A stretch of 64,000 nucleotides of DNA from Terriglobia bacterium (GTDB lineage Bacteria > Acidobacteriota > Terriglobia > Bryobacterales > Bryobacteraceae): the NCBI GenBank assembly GCA_020073445.1, contig JAIQFE010000031.1, forward strand, positions 29,590 through 93,589. Reading direction: 5' to 3'. Within the stretch, counting starts at the first letter, position 1. Every line of letters starts with the position of its first letter. The position numbers were made by a program, and so were the translations under genes. Below, in pieces: positions 1-7,835 of this stretch. The notes under the pieces were generated by a model. That model ran no database searches. It was given only the letters and a program-made list of their open reading frames with translations, and was not told the DNA's origin.

Positions 1-1
1 A

Positions 2-286
2 AAGTATCGGGAGAAGTGGGGCATCAAGAACGGTCCCGCGGCCGAACTTCCGCCCGGCTGCGAGGACCATTTAAAGCTTCTGGCACGCAAGGTGTATCGC
101 GTGCTGAAGATACACGGATTCGGGCGTGTTGATGTTCGGCTGACTCCGCAGGGCGACGTGTTCGTGATTGAGGCGAATCCCAACCCGTCGCTGGCGCAGG
201 ACGAGGATTTCGCCCAGGCCGCGCTGAGCGCCGGCGTCGACTACGACTCGCTGATCACTGAGATCCTGAACGCGGCCCAGATTTAA
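2..286 (+). CDS. ATP-grasp ligase, D-alanine-D-alanine ligase-like, C-terminal part
   Basis: The reading frame is open from the first bases of the window to a TAA at 284-286, so only the last 94 residues are present and the start lies outside. The stretch GFGRVDVRLTPQGDVFVIEA followed by NPNPSLAQDEDF is the metal- and ATP-binding end of the ATP-grasp fold (D.R....G....IEANP.P), as in D-Ala-D-Ala ligase and related carboxylate-amine ligases. Members join a carboxylate to an amine using ATP through an acyl-phosphate. Which substrate this one uses cannot be judged from the tail; many Acidobacteria carry several non-Ddl paralogues, so I give no symbol. Confidence 0.75.
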   Translation, partial: KYREKWGIKNGPAAELPPGCEDHLKLLARKVYRVLKIHGFGRVDVRLTPQGDVFVIEANPNPSLAQDEDFAQAALSAGVDYDSLITEILNAAQI

Positions 287-299
287 TACACTGGTACCC

Positions 300-833
300 A
301 TGAAACTTCGCATCACCCTTTTGGGAATATCCGCGTTGATAGCTTCTGCGAACCTGTTCGGACAGGCGGCGCCGGTGGTTGGGGCGGTCGATCCGACTCC
401 GCTATTCAAGGATAAGGACAAGACGCTGAACAAGAACAAGCAGGCCGCGATGCACATCGTGATCGACCTGCTGGCGTACGGGCATTGGAATGAAGCCGAC
501 AAGTGGCTGACGGAGAAATACATTCAGCACAATCCCGCGTTCGGTTCCGGCCGCCAGGTTGTGATGACGGCGTTCAGCAAGGCCGCACCGCAGCCCATTC
601 CAGCGGACCCCAAGGACTGGAAAACCAAGATCGTCGCGGTGACCACCCAAGGTAAGGATATTGTCTGCGTAGCCTCCGTGAGCGGTCCTCGGCCCGACCC
701 GCGGAATCCTGGACAAACCTACACCACCACGCACTTCGACATGTGGCGATTCGTGGATGGCAAGGCGGACGAGCACTGGGATGAAGGTGCGATCAACGTT
801 CCTGGCGGCGGACAGGGCAAAGGTAAGCAGTAG
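300..833 (+). CDS. secreted SnoaL-like (NTF2-fold) protein
   Basis: This 177-residue protein has an N-terminal signal peptide (residues 1-21, cleavage probably after LFGQA) and then a SnoaL/NTF2-like domain. The segment LTEKYIQHNPAFGSG at about residues 66-80 is the hallmark of the predicted SnoaL-like aldol-condensation family, and HFDMWRFVDGKADEHWD near residues 143-159 is the usual second half of the fold. The C-terminal tail is Gly/Lys-rich. It starts 13 bases after the ligase stop and may be read with it. The fold is recognisable, but the substrate or even catalytic activity is not, because this family includes many non-enzymatic members. Export to the periplasm is inferred from the leader. 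Confidence 0.75.
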   Translation: MKLRITLLGISALIASANLFGQAAPVVGAVDPTPLFKDKDKTLNKNKQAAMHIVIDLLAYGHWNEADKWLTEKYIQHNPAFGSGRQVVMTAFSKAAPQPIPADPKDWKTKIVAVTTQGKDIVCVASVSGPRPDPRNPGQTYTTTHFDMWRFVDGKADEHWDEGAINVPGGGQGKGKQ

Positions 834-846
834 ATATTCGCGGGTA

Positions 847-2598
847 TTATTCCCACTCGATCGTCGCGGGCGGCTTGTTCGTAAGATCGTAGAACACGCC
901 CGCGATGCCGGGGATCATGCTCAGCTCGCGTACGATCTCAGCGAGCAAATCCTTGGGCATCCGGACGACGCTGGCGGTCATGCCGTCCACTGAATCGATG
1001 GGCCGCAGGACTACCGAATCGGGGCGCTCCGGCGTCCCCAGGGGCATCAGCACCACGGGGAACTGCCACACCGCTTGATCGAACCCGCTGGCGTGCGTCA
1101 GCCGACGGACAACCGCGTCGGCGCGCCGCAGCCTGTCGATCCGTTCCGCCGTCAGAAAACCGGGGACAGCCTGCATGTTTCCTAGTTTCCCGGCGGTCCA
1201 GACCTCGGCCACTACCCGATTAATCCGGTCCATCTTGTTGATCAGGCTGCTCGATTCCTCTTGTGAATCGGGAAAGCCGTCGATCGCGAGCACCGCCCGG
1301 TAAGTTCGCGAATCGCCCTGCACGCCGACCGTTTGCACCGGCAGCAGCCAGCCCTCCGGAAGCTTCTCAACGTGCGCTTGGGACGTCGTGCACAAACATC
1401 GGATGGCGAGACCCGGTCCCGGGAACGGATGACGATCGAGCAGCGCGGGTGCCAGGCCCAGCTGCCGGCCGATCGCGCGCACTTCGTCTTTGTAAAACGA
1501 GGACAGCGGCTCGATAATGCGGCCCTCGTCGATCAGCTTCTGAATCCCGGCGACGCGGTTGTGATGCGTCTTAATCAGATCGGCTTTGGCCGTTCCGCCG
1601 GACTCGATGGTATCGGGATAGATCGTGCCCTGGCCGAGAATCCAGCTCCCGTCGAGAAAGTGCTCCGACTCGAGAATCCGCTGCTGCACGCGCACGAACT
1701 CTTCGCCGATGATGTGGCGTTTGGCCTCTGGATTAACAGCAGTTGCAAGAGAACTTAAGAACTGCTTGGCCGCATCTTCTACCGCAAACGCGCGCGCGCC
1801 CAAGGACGCAAAATTGTCGCGGACGAATTCCGTCTCACCCTCACGCATCAGGCCGGTATCGACGTAGGTTCCGTGCACACGCTCCGGCCCCAGCGCCCGC
1901 AGGCATAGCGTGTAGGCCACGGTCGAATCCACGCCGCCGCTGACGAAGAAGAAAATATTGCGATCCTTGGCCACCGCACGAATCTGGTCTTCGACGGCTT
2001 GCACCTGGCCCGCCGGATCCCAATCCTTCACGCATCCGCAGGCGCCGAAGACGAAGTTCGTCAGGATTTGCGTGCCGCAGGGCGTGTGGGCCACTTCCGG
2101 ATGAAACTGGACCGCATAGAGCCCGCGTTCGGGCGACGCCATCGCAGCAACAGTGCACGTCGACGTGCTGCCCAGGACCTCGAAGCCGGGCGGGGGATCC
2201 TGAACCGCGTCGCGGTGGCTCATCCACACTTGCTGGCGGCCTTCGATTCCCCGGAACAATCCGTCGCCGTGCCGCAGATCCAATTGAGCGAATCCGTACT
2301 CTCCGCGATCGCCTTTTTCAACCCGGCCGCCGAGGATGTGCGCCATCAACTGCTGCCCATAGCAAATGCCGAGCACGGGGATGCCGGCGTGGAGCAAACG
2401 TGGATCTATGGTGGGGCTGCCAGGATCGTAAACGCTGGAAGGTCCGCCGGAAATGATGATGCCTTTACGGCCGGCCAGCTCCGCGGCAGGGGTTTCACTG
2501 GGAGCGACTTCCGCATAGACACCCAGATCGCGGACTTTACGCGCAATCAGGTGACAATACTGGCCGCCCGCATCGAGAACGGTAATTTGTGGACGCAA
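847..2598 (-). CDS. guaA: GMP synthase (glutamine-hydrolysing), long form
   Basis: Makes GMP from XMP, glutamine and ATP, the last step of guanine nucleotide synthesis. The class I glutamine amidotransferase domain has its nucleophile in GICYGQQ (Cys79) and the His/Glu pair in FHPEV (His166, Glu168). The ATP pyrophosphatase P-loop SGGVDST lies at residues 220-226, and the protein ends in the family signature KPPATIEWE. At 583 residues it is about 60 longer than the common bacterial enzyme. The extra length is in the C-terminal half, where LLPVQTVGVQGDSRTY and NRVV precede a second block MPLGTPERPDSVVLRPIDS. That arrangement resembles the extended dimerisation domain of animal-type GMPS. It is tail-adjacent to the downstream protease gene (21-base gap). 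Confidence 0.95.
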   Translation of the reverse strand: MRPQITVLDAGGQYCHLIARKVRDLGVYAEVAPSETPAAELAGRKGIIISGGPSSVYDPGSPTIDPRLLHAGIPVLGICYGQQLMAHILGGRVEKGDRGEYGFAQLDLRHGDGLFRGIEGRQQVWMSHRDAVQDPPPGFEVLGSTSTCTVAAMASPERGLYAVQFHPEVAHTPCGTQILTNFVFGACGCVKDWDPAGQVQAVEDQIRAVAKDRNIFFFVSGGVDSTVAYTLCLRALGPERVHGTYVDTGLMREGETEFVRDNFASLGARAFAVEDAAKQFLSSLATAVNPEAKRHIIGEEFVRVQQRILESEHFLDGSWILGQGTIYPDTIESGGTAKADLIKTHHNRVAGIQKLIDEGRIIEPLSSFYKDEVRAIGRQLGLAPALLDRHPFPGPGLAIRCLCTTSQAHVEKLPEGWLLPVQTVGVQGDSRTYRAVLAIDGFPDSQEESSSLINKMDRINRVVAEVWTAGKLGNMQAVPGFLTAERIDRLRRADAVVRRLTHASGFDQAVWQFPVVLMPLGTPERPDSVVLRPIDSVDGMTASVVRMPKDLLAEIVRELSMIPGIAGVFYDLTNKPPATIEWE

Positions 2599-2619
2599 TC
2601 TATTGAAGAGCGAGCCGGC

Positions 2620-4224
2620 TTACTTCGCCGCGATCTGCGGTACGCCGGTGCGCTGCACCAGCAGCTTCTTCGCGTTGTCGACCAGGGCCTTGGCCTTGGG
2701 CATGGAATCGATAGCCGCCAGGACCTCGGGATCCTGCTCAATGGCGACCTTCTGCGATTCATCCTGGCTGAAGGCCGTGATGTACATCTCGCGCTTCAGT
2801 TCCTTCTTGATCCAGTCCCGATTCGCCGCGAAATCCGCCGGCGTGAAGTTGGCTTTCTGAGCTTCCAGGAACGCACGGAACTCGTTGATTACGTCGTCGC
2901 CCGGTTCCCAGCCCTTGGGCAGCTTCGCGTCGCGATTGCCGAAGTACTTGGCCGAGAAATTGAAGAGCGCGTACTTGCGGAGAACTTCGATCTGGAAGGC
3001 GTTGTATTTGGCTGGCTCGAACTTTTCGTCCGGAGTGATGCCGCCGCCGCCGTAAACGGTGCGGCCGCTATCCGTCATCTTGACGTCCGCCATGTTCCTC
3101 TGATCGAGATTCGAGTGCGTGTAATAGTCCAGGAACGAAATGTTGGAGTAATCGCGCTGGATCAGGCGTCCGCTGGGCGTATAGTAATGCGCCGTGGTGA
3201 GCGCCAGCCCGGTGTTATCGTTCAGCGGGAATACCGTCTGAACCAAGCCCTTTCCGAAGGTGGTCTCGCCCAGAATCCAGCCGCGGTCATGATCTTGCAG
3301 AGCGCCGCTGACGATCTCGGCCGCCGAAGCAGTATAGCGGTTGACGATTACTACGATCGGGTAATCCTTGCCTGCGCCGTCGGTGCGCGCCGCGTAGTTC
3401 TTATTGGGGGAGTTGCGGCCGTGATGGCTGACCACCAGATCGCCCTTCTTCAGGAAGTGGCTGGCCACGTCGACGCCTTCATTAAGAAGGCCGCCCGGAT
3501 TCTCGCGCAGGTCCAGAACCAGGCCCCGCATCTGCTTTTCATCCAGCTTCTTCAGCTTATCTTCCAGCTCTTTGCCGGTATTCTCGTTGAACTGGCTTAC
3601 CTTCACATAGCCGATGCCCGGCTTGACATAGAAGGCGTCCGGCACGCTGAAGCGCGGGATTTCGTCGCGGATGATGTTGAACACCAAAGGCTGATCGAGG
3701 CCTTCGCGGCCGATCTTCACCTGGACCTTGGTGCCGCGCGGCCCTTTGAGCAGGTCGGCGACTTCCGTAGTGGTCAGGTTATCGGTCTTCTTATCGTTAA
3801 CTTCCAGGATCACGTCGCCCGGCCGCAGGCCTGCCTTGTAGGCTGGGGAGCCGGAGAACGGCGCCATGACCATGGTCTTTCCATTGCGCGCCTGGACGGA
3901 CATGCCCACGCCGTAGTAACGGCCGCGCTGGTCTTCCCGAAGGGCTTGGTAGTCCCGGGGATCGAAGAAATTGGAGTGCGGGTCGAGAGTCCGGAGCATG
4001 CCCGGAATCGCGCCCTTGTAGACGCCCTTTTCGGGCTTCACTTCGTCGGCAAAGTTCTGCTCGACGGTGCTATAGACCTTAGTAAATGCCTTTAGGCTCT
4101 GGTCGGCGTCATCCGCCGGCGAGGCTGCCGAGACCCCCCTGCTGCCCATAACTCCAGCCACGACGGAGCACAGGACGATAAAGGTCGGAACCAGGAAGTA
4201 GCTACGGCGACGAGACTTAGCCAT
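2620..4224 (-). CDS. C-terminal processing peptidase, S41 family, with PDZ domain
   Basis: A 534-residue envelope protease of the CtpA/Prc family that cleaves exposed C-termini of periplasmic proteins. Residues 8-28 form a membrane anchor or signal. A PDZ domain spans about 103-185 (GVGMSVQ, GLRPGDVILEVN). The catalytic Ser300 is in YTASAAEIVSG and the general base Lys325 in FGKGLVQ; LDLRENPGG is the conserved strand before the active site. I chose the ATG at 4224 because a GGAGG sits eight bases upstream; an in-frame start 60 bases earlier has no such site and would put extra residues before the signal. It precedes guaA on the same strand by 21 bases. Confidence 0.92.
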   Translation of the reverse strand: MAKSRRRSYFLVPTFIVLCSVVAGVMGSRGVSAASPADDADQSLKAFTKVYSTVEQNFADEVKPEKGVYKGAIPGMLRTLDPHSNFFDPRDYQALREDQRGRYYGVGMSVQARNGKTMVMAPFSGSPAYKAGLRPGDVILEVNDKKTDNLTTTEVADLLKGPRGTKVQVKIGREGLDQPLVFNIIRDEIPRFSVPDAFYVKPGIGYVKVSQFNENTGKELEDKLKKLDEKQMRGLVLDLRENPGGLLNEGVDVASHFLKKGDLVVSHHGRNSPNKNYAARTDGAGKDYPIVVIVNRYTASAAEIVSGALQDHDRGWILGETTFGKGLVQTVFPLNDNTGLALTTAHYYTPSGRLIQRDYSNISFLDYYTHSNLDQRNMADVKMTDSGRTVYGGGGITPDEKFEPAKYNAFQIEVLRKYALFNFSAKYFGNRDAKLPKGWEPGDDVINEFRAFLEAQKANFTPADFAANRDWIKKELKREMYITAFSQDESQKVAIEQDPEVLAAIDSMPKAKALVDNAKKLLVQRTGVPQIAAK

Positions 4225-4320
4225 GCGTAAGGCCTCCAGCGGTTTCAGTATAACAGTTTTGAAAGGGGAGTCCGCCCAGGACAAAACCGGGGAAAGTCCC
4301 AGGCTGGGGCGCGAACGAGA

Positions 4321-4824
4321 CTAGCCCATTCGGGCTGCCCGCCGGGCGGCGGCGCCGGATTCCATGCGGGCCGGTTTGCGGTCCGATTCGCCCAGGCGGC
4401 GAGCCTGGTCGCTCACGCACACCAGGAACATGGGCTGGCGGGCGTTCTTGAGGATATCGATGATGCGCTCCTGGTGATCCTCGAGGTAGATCGATTTTCC
4501 GTCGGTGACCAGGTGGAGGTCGGAGTTATTTTGCAGGACCTCGGCCAGGCGGCGGCCCATCTCGCGCTGCAGGAAGCGGAGCACGCGGCGGATTTTCTGA
4601 AGCGAGAATCCTTTGCGGCGCAGCTCGGCGATCACGGTGATCTCGATCACCTCGGCCGGATCGTACACGCGGCGGTGTCCTTCATGCCGCGGGGAGACCA
4701 CTTTGCGCTCATCCCACCATTGCAATTGCCGCAAACTGACTCCTGCGACGTCAGCTACCTCGCTCGACGAATAGGTCCTTTCGGGGACCTGTGCTTCGGG
4801 ACGGCTTTTGCGCGATTTAAACAT
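4321..4824 (-). CDS. MerR-family transcriptional regulator
   Basis: 167 residues with a MerR-type winged helix-turn-helix near the N-terminus (TYSSSEVADVAGVSLRQLQW, then WDERKVVSPRHEGHRRVYD) and a following helix typical of the family (ELRRKGFSLQKIRRVLRFL). The C-terminal part is short and has no obvious metal-binding cysteine pair, so an effector cannot be named. The ATG at 4824 was chosen by domain position; the upstream ribosome binding site is weak, and the frame runs on upstream to 4992, where it would overlap thiS. It sits between thiS and the protease gene on the same strand. The terminal 20 residues are Ala/Arg-rich. Confidence 0.85.
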   Translation of the reverse strand: MFKSRKSRPEAQVPERTYSSSEVADVAGVSLRQLQWWDERKVVSPRHEGHRRVYDPAEVIEITVIAELRRKGFSLQKIRRVLRFLQREMGRRLAEVLQNNSDLHLVTDGKSIYLEDHQERIIDILKNARQPMFLVCVSDQARRLGESDRKPARMESGAAARRAARMG

Positions 4825-4925
4825 GAAGAAGGCGATCCGTTCTTTATGAAGTTCCTTGGATCTTACCGATTGTACTCGACTGGGGGGGCAAGTCAATAGG
4901 GCCCACCTGCGTCCAAGTCGTGGAA

Positions 4926-5150
4926 CTATCCTCCGCCCACGAACCACACAATCTCGAGGCGGTCTCCCGGCTCCACGCGCGTCGACGGCCAATCGGCCTT
5001 GCGGGAGATCGCGAGATTGCGTTCCACCGCCACGCGCGAAGGATCGATCTTCAGCCAGACCAGCAGACCGTCGAGAAAAAGTCCCTCCGGGACGCGCCGC
5101 GGCTCGCCGTTTACAACAACTTCAATCGTCTTTGTTTCAGCACTTTCCAT
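4926..5150 (-). CDS. thiS: ThiS-like sulfur carrier protein
   Basis: A 74-residue ubiquitin-fold protein ending in Gly-Gly-Gly (DRLEIVWFVGGG), the tail that is adenylated and thiocarboxylated to donate sulfur for the thiazole of thiamine. The N-terminal strand KTIEVVVNGEPRRVPEG is the usual ThiS opening. Other thiamine genes are not in the window, so the closely related MoaD-like role cannot be excluded. The ATG at 5150 is preferred because the earlier in-frame start at 5192 would lie over the promoter. Upstream is a clear TATAAT box giving a leader of about 25 bases. Confidence 0.75.
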   Translation of the reverse strand: MESAETKTIEVVVNGEPRRVPEGLFLDGLLVWLKIDPSRVAVERNLAISRKADWPSTRVEPGDRLEIVWFVGGG

Positions 5151-5181
5151 GTAGCGCGTTTGACACCCCGTTTCGCCGATC

Positions 5182-5210
5182 ATTATATTCAATAGTTACG
5201 GTTCTGATCA
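5182..5210 (-). promoter_or_regulatory. putative sigma-70 promoter of thiS
   Basis: On the minus strand a perfect TATAAT lies at 5182-5187 with a poor -35 candidate TGATCA at 5205-5210, 17 bases apart. Transcription would start near 5175 and read into thiS at 5150. The same intergenic stretch must also hold the divergent nuo promoter, for which I see no clear -10. Confidence 0.45.
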
Positions 5211-5259
5211 CTGGCCAGCGCGGGGTGATCTCCGGAGCGGACCGCGCGGCACTCGAACG

Positions 5260-5652
5260 ATGCCACAAAATTATCCCGAAATCTACTTCCCAGTCCTGAT
5301 TCAGGTACTCATTGCGGCGGGCCTCGCCTCCGTGCTGATCCTGGTGTCCACTGTCCTGGGCAAACGCGCCCGGTCGCCGCTCAAGGACACGCCGTACGAA
5401 TCCGGCATGGCGCCGGTAGGTTCGGCGCGCGAACGGTTCAGCGTCAAGTTCTACCTGGTGGGGATGATTTTCATCCTGTTCGATATCGAAGCCGTGTTCC
5501 TGTATCCGTGGGCCGTGGTGTACCGCGACCTGAAAATGTTCGGCTTCTTCGAAATGCTGATCTTCGTGGCGCTGGTGCTGGTGGGATTCTTCTACGTGTG
5601 GAAAAAGGGCGCGCTCGACTGGGCGATCCTGAAAAAGGGAGACACGAAGTGA
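5260..5652 (+). CDS. nuoA: NADH-quinone oxidoreductase subunit A
   Basis: A 130-residue membrane subunit of complex I. Three transmembrane helices are visible (about residues 10-30, 65-87 and 95-115). The conserved loop between the first and second helices reads YESGMAPVGSARERFSVKFY, and FDIEAVFLYPWAV contains the family's buried acidic residues. It opens the nuo operon; the next gene is nuoC, whose GTG overlaps this stop by four bases. In the standard order nuoB would lie between them, and there is no room for it. The upstream Shine-Dalgarno is weak. Confidence 0.95.
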   Translation: MPQNYPEIYFPVLIQVLIAAGLASVLILVSTVLGKRARSPLKDTPYESGMAPVGSARERFSVKFYLVGMIFILFDIEAVFLYPWAVVYRDLKMFGFFEMLIFVALVLVGFFYVWKKGALDWAILKKGDTK

Positions 5653-6098
5653 GTCAGCCTGTGAACCATCCGGCGATCCTCGAAACCAAGGAAGCTTTCG
5701 GCGAGACGACGCTCGTCGTGGACCCCGCGCGGATCGTGGATCTGTGCCGGCACTTGAAGGACTCTGAGAAGTACGTTCGTCTGAGCGGCATTACGGCCGT
5801 CGATATGCATCCGGCCGAGCCGCGCTTCGAAGTGATCTACCATCTCCACTCCATCGAAAAGAATCACCGGCTGCGGTTGAAGTGTTTGGTGAGCGGGGTA
5901 AATCCGGAGATCGATTCGGCAACCGGGGTGTGGCGCTCGGCGAACTGGTATGAGCGCGAGGTGTTCGACATGTTCGGCATCGGGTTCCGCAATCATCCGA
6001 ACCTGGTGCGCATCCTGATGCCCATCGACTGGGAAGGGCATCCGCTGCGGAAAGATTATCCAGTGCACGGGTACAAGTACAGCTACCCGAGCGAGTGA
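5649..6098 (+). CDS. nuoC: NADH-quinone oxidoreductase subunit C
   Basis: 149 residues, the 30-kDa-type subunit of the hydrophilic arm. The C-terminal signature is clear: ANWYEREVFDMFGI, RILMPIDWEGHPLRKDYP. The GTG start at 5649 overlaps the nuoA stop (GTGA) and is preceded by GGGAGA at a good distance, which decides the start; the frame is open far upstream but that stretch is nuoA in another frame. The protein is not fused to NuoD, unlike E. coli NuoCD. Confidence 0.95.
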   Translation: MSQPVNHPAILETKEAFGETTLVVDPARIVDLCRHLKDSEKYVRLSGITAVDMHPAEPRFEVIYHLHSIEKNHRLRLKCLVSGVNPEIDSATGVWRSANWYEREVFDMFGIGFRNHPNLVRILMPIDWEGHPLRKDYPVHGYKYSYPSE

Positions 6099-6102
6099 AT
6101 CC

Positions 6103-7347
6103 ATGAGCAACATTAAGCAGTCCTTCGAAGACCACACATCGACGATCCCGGCCGTCCAGGAAATTCCCGCGACGCCCGCCGCGCCGCGCCGGATGACCCT
6201 GAACATGGGTCCGCAGCACCCTTCGACGCATGGCGTGCTGCGCATCGTGCTGGAACTTGAAGGCGAGACCATCGTCAGCGCCGCACCCGACATCGGCTTC
6301 CTGCACACCGGCATCGAAAAGGAATTCGAACAGAAGAACTGGCAGCAGGCGGTGACGCTGACCGACCGCGTCGACTATCTGGCGAATCTTTCGAACAACC
6401 TGGTTTATGCGCTGGCCGTAGAGAAGCTCCTGCAAATCGAAATCCCGGCGCGCGCGCAATGGACCCGCGTCATGATGACCGAGTTCTCGCGGCTGAACAG
6501 CCACTTGGTCTGGCTGGGAACGCACGCGCTCGACATCGGCGCGATGACGATGTTCTTCTATTGCTTCCGGGAGCGCGAAGACATCCTGCGCATTTTCGAG
6601 ATGTTCTCGGGCCAGCGCATGATGACCAGCTATATCCGCATCGGCGGGCTGGCGCTGGAACCGCCGCGTGGCTGGCAGCAGGTGGTCGGCAAATTCATCA
6701 AGGCGTTCCCCAGCAAGGTGGACGAGTACGAAGAGCTGCTGAACGCAAATCCGATCTGGATGCAGCGCACGCAAGGCGTCGGATACATTTCGCTCGAAGA
6801 CATGCTGGACCTGGGCGTCACTGGGCCGATGCTGCGGGGCGCGGGTTTGAACTGGGACATTCGCAAGTCCGAGCCGTATTCGAGCTACGAGAAGTTCGAT
6901 TTCAAGGTGCCGGTGGAAACCAGCAACGACGTGTGGTCCCGGTACCGCGTGCGCATCCAGGAAATGCGTGAAAGCGCCAAGATCATCACGCAAGCGCTGG
7001 AAGGAATGCCGGAGGGTGCGTGGCAGGCGGATGCGCCGCACGTGGTTCTTCCGGAACGCGAAAAGATGAAGACCCAGATGGAGTCGCTCATCTATCATTT
7101 CAAGATTGTTACGGAAGGTTTCCGCGTTCCCGCGGGCGAAGCGTACCAATGCATCGAGGCTCCGCGCGGGGAGATCGGCTACTATGTTGTGAGCGACGGC
7201 ACATCCAAGCCTTATCGCGTCCACATGCGCACTCCCAGCTTCGGCAACCTGCAGGGTCTTCCTACGATGCTTGAAAATACGATGATCGCCGACTCGATCG
7301 CGGCTCTGGGAAGCATGGATTTTGTGTTGGGTGACACGGATCGGTAA
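6103..7347 (+). CDS. nuoD: NADH-quinone oxidoreductase subunit D
   Basis: A 414-residue quinone-site subunit, homologous to the large subunit of NiFe hydrogenases. The NMGPQHPSTHGVLR loop at about residues 35-48 carries the His that lines the quinone pocket. The C-terminus reads ALGSMDFVLGDTDR, matching the family's D..VMG..DR end. In complex I this subunit faces NuoB and cluster N2; NuoB is not in this operon. The stop overlaps the start of nuoE by one base. Confidence 0.96.
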   Translation: MSNIKQSFEDHTSTIPAVQEIPATPAAPRRMTLNMGPQHPSTHGVLRIVLELEGETIVSAAPDIGFLHTGIEKEFEQKNWQQAVTLTDRVDYLANLSNNLVYALAVEKLLQIEIPARAQWTRVMMTEFSRLNSHLVWLGTHALDIGAMTMFFYCFREREDILRIFEMFSGQRMMTSYIRIGGLALEPPRGWQQVVGKFIKAFPSKVDEYEELLNANPIWMQRTQGVGYISLEDMLDLGVTGPMLRGAGLNWDIRKSEPYSSYEKFDFKVPVETSNDVWSRYRVRIQEMRESAKIITQALEGMPEGAWQADAPHVVLPEREKMKTQMESLIYHFKIVTEGFRVPAGEAYQCIEAPRGEIGYYVVSDGTSKPYRVHMRTPSFGNLQGLPTMLENTMIADSIAALGSMDFVLGDTDR

Positions 7348-7832
7348 TGATGACTTTTTCGCCGCAACTCGAACAGAAATTCGCGAAGATGCTCACCGCG
7401 TATCCGGAAGGAAAGAAGCGGTCGGCTGTCGTGCCGATGCTGATCTACGCGCAGGACGAGGTCGGCTCGATCACTCCGGAATTGATCGATGAAGTGGCCC
7501 GCCGCTGCGAGGTCACTCCGCTCCAGGTCGACGAGGTGGTGGGCTACTATTCGATGCTGCATCGCAAGCCCATGGGCAAGTTTCACGTCCAGGTTTGCAC
7601 AAACATCAGCTGCCTGCTGGTGGGCGGCATGGAACTCTACGAACACGCCTGCAAGAAGCTCGGCATCAGTCACAAACAGGTGACTGCGGACGGCCAGATT
7701 TCTCTCGAAGAGGTCGAATGCATGGGCGCCTGCTCGTGGGCCCCGGCGGTCGAGATCAATTACGATTTCCATCATCACGTCACACCCGAAAAGCTGGACC
7801 AGCTGATCGACGGACTCAGGAAGGCACAGTAA
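7347..7832 (+). CDS. nuoE: NADH-quinone oxidoreductase subunit E (2Fe-2S)
   Basis: 161 residues, thioredoxin-like 2Fe-2S subunit of the NADH-oxidising module. The four cluster cysteines are in VCTNISC and ECMGAC. The ATG at 7347 shares one base with the nuoD stop; a second ATG follows directly at 7350 and either could be used. It pairs with NuoF and NuoG. Confidence 0.95.
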   Translation: MMTFSPQLEQKFAKMLTAYPEGKKRSAVVPMLIYAQDEVGSITPELIDEVARRCEVTPLQVDEVVGYYSMLHRKPMGKFHVQVCTNISCLLVGGMELYEHACKKLGISHKQVTADGQISLEEVECMGACSWAPAVEINYDFHHHVTPEKLDQLIDGLRKAQ

Positions 7833-7835
7833 CGG

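Noticed and set aside
1999..4095. 698-residue plus-strand frame antisense to guaA and the protease gene
   Set aside because: Pure shadow of two well-supported minus-strand genes in GC-rich DNA; no family motif.
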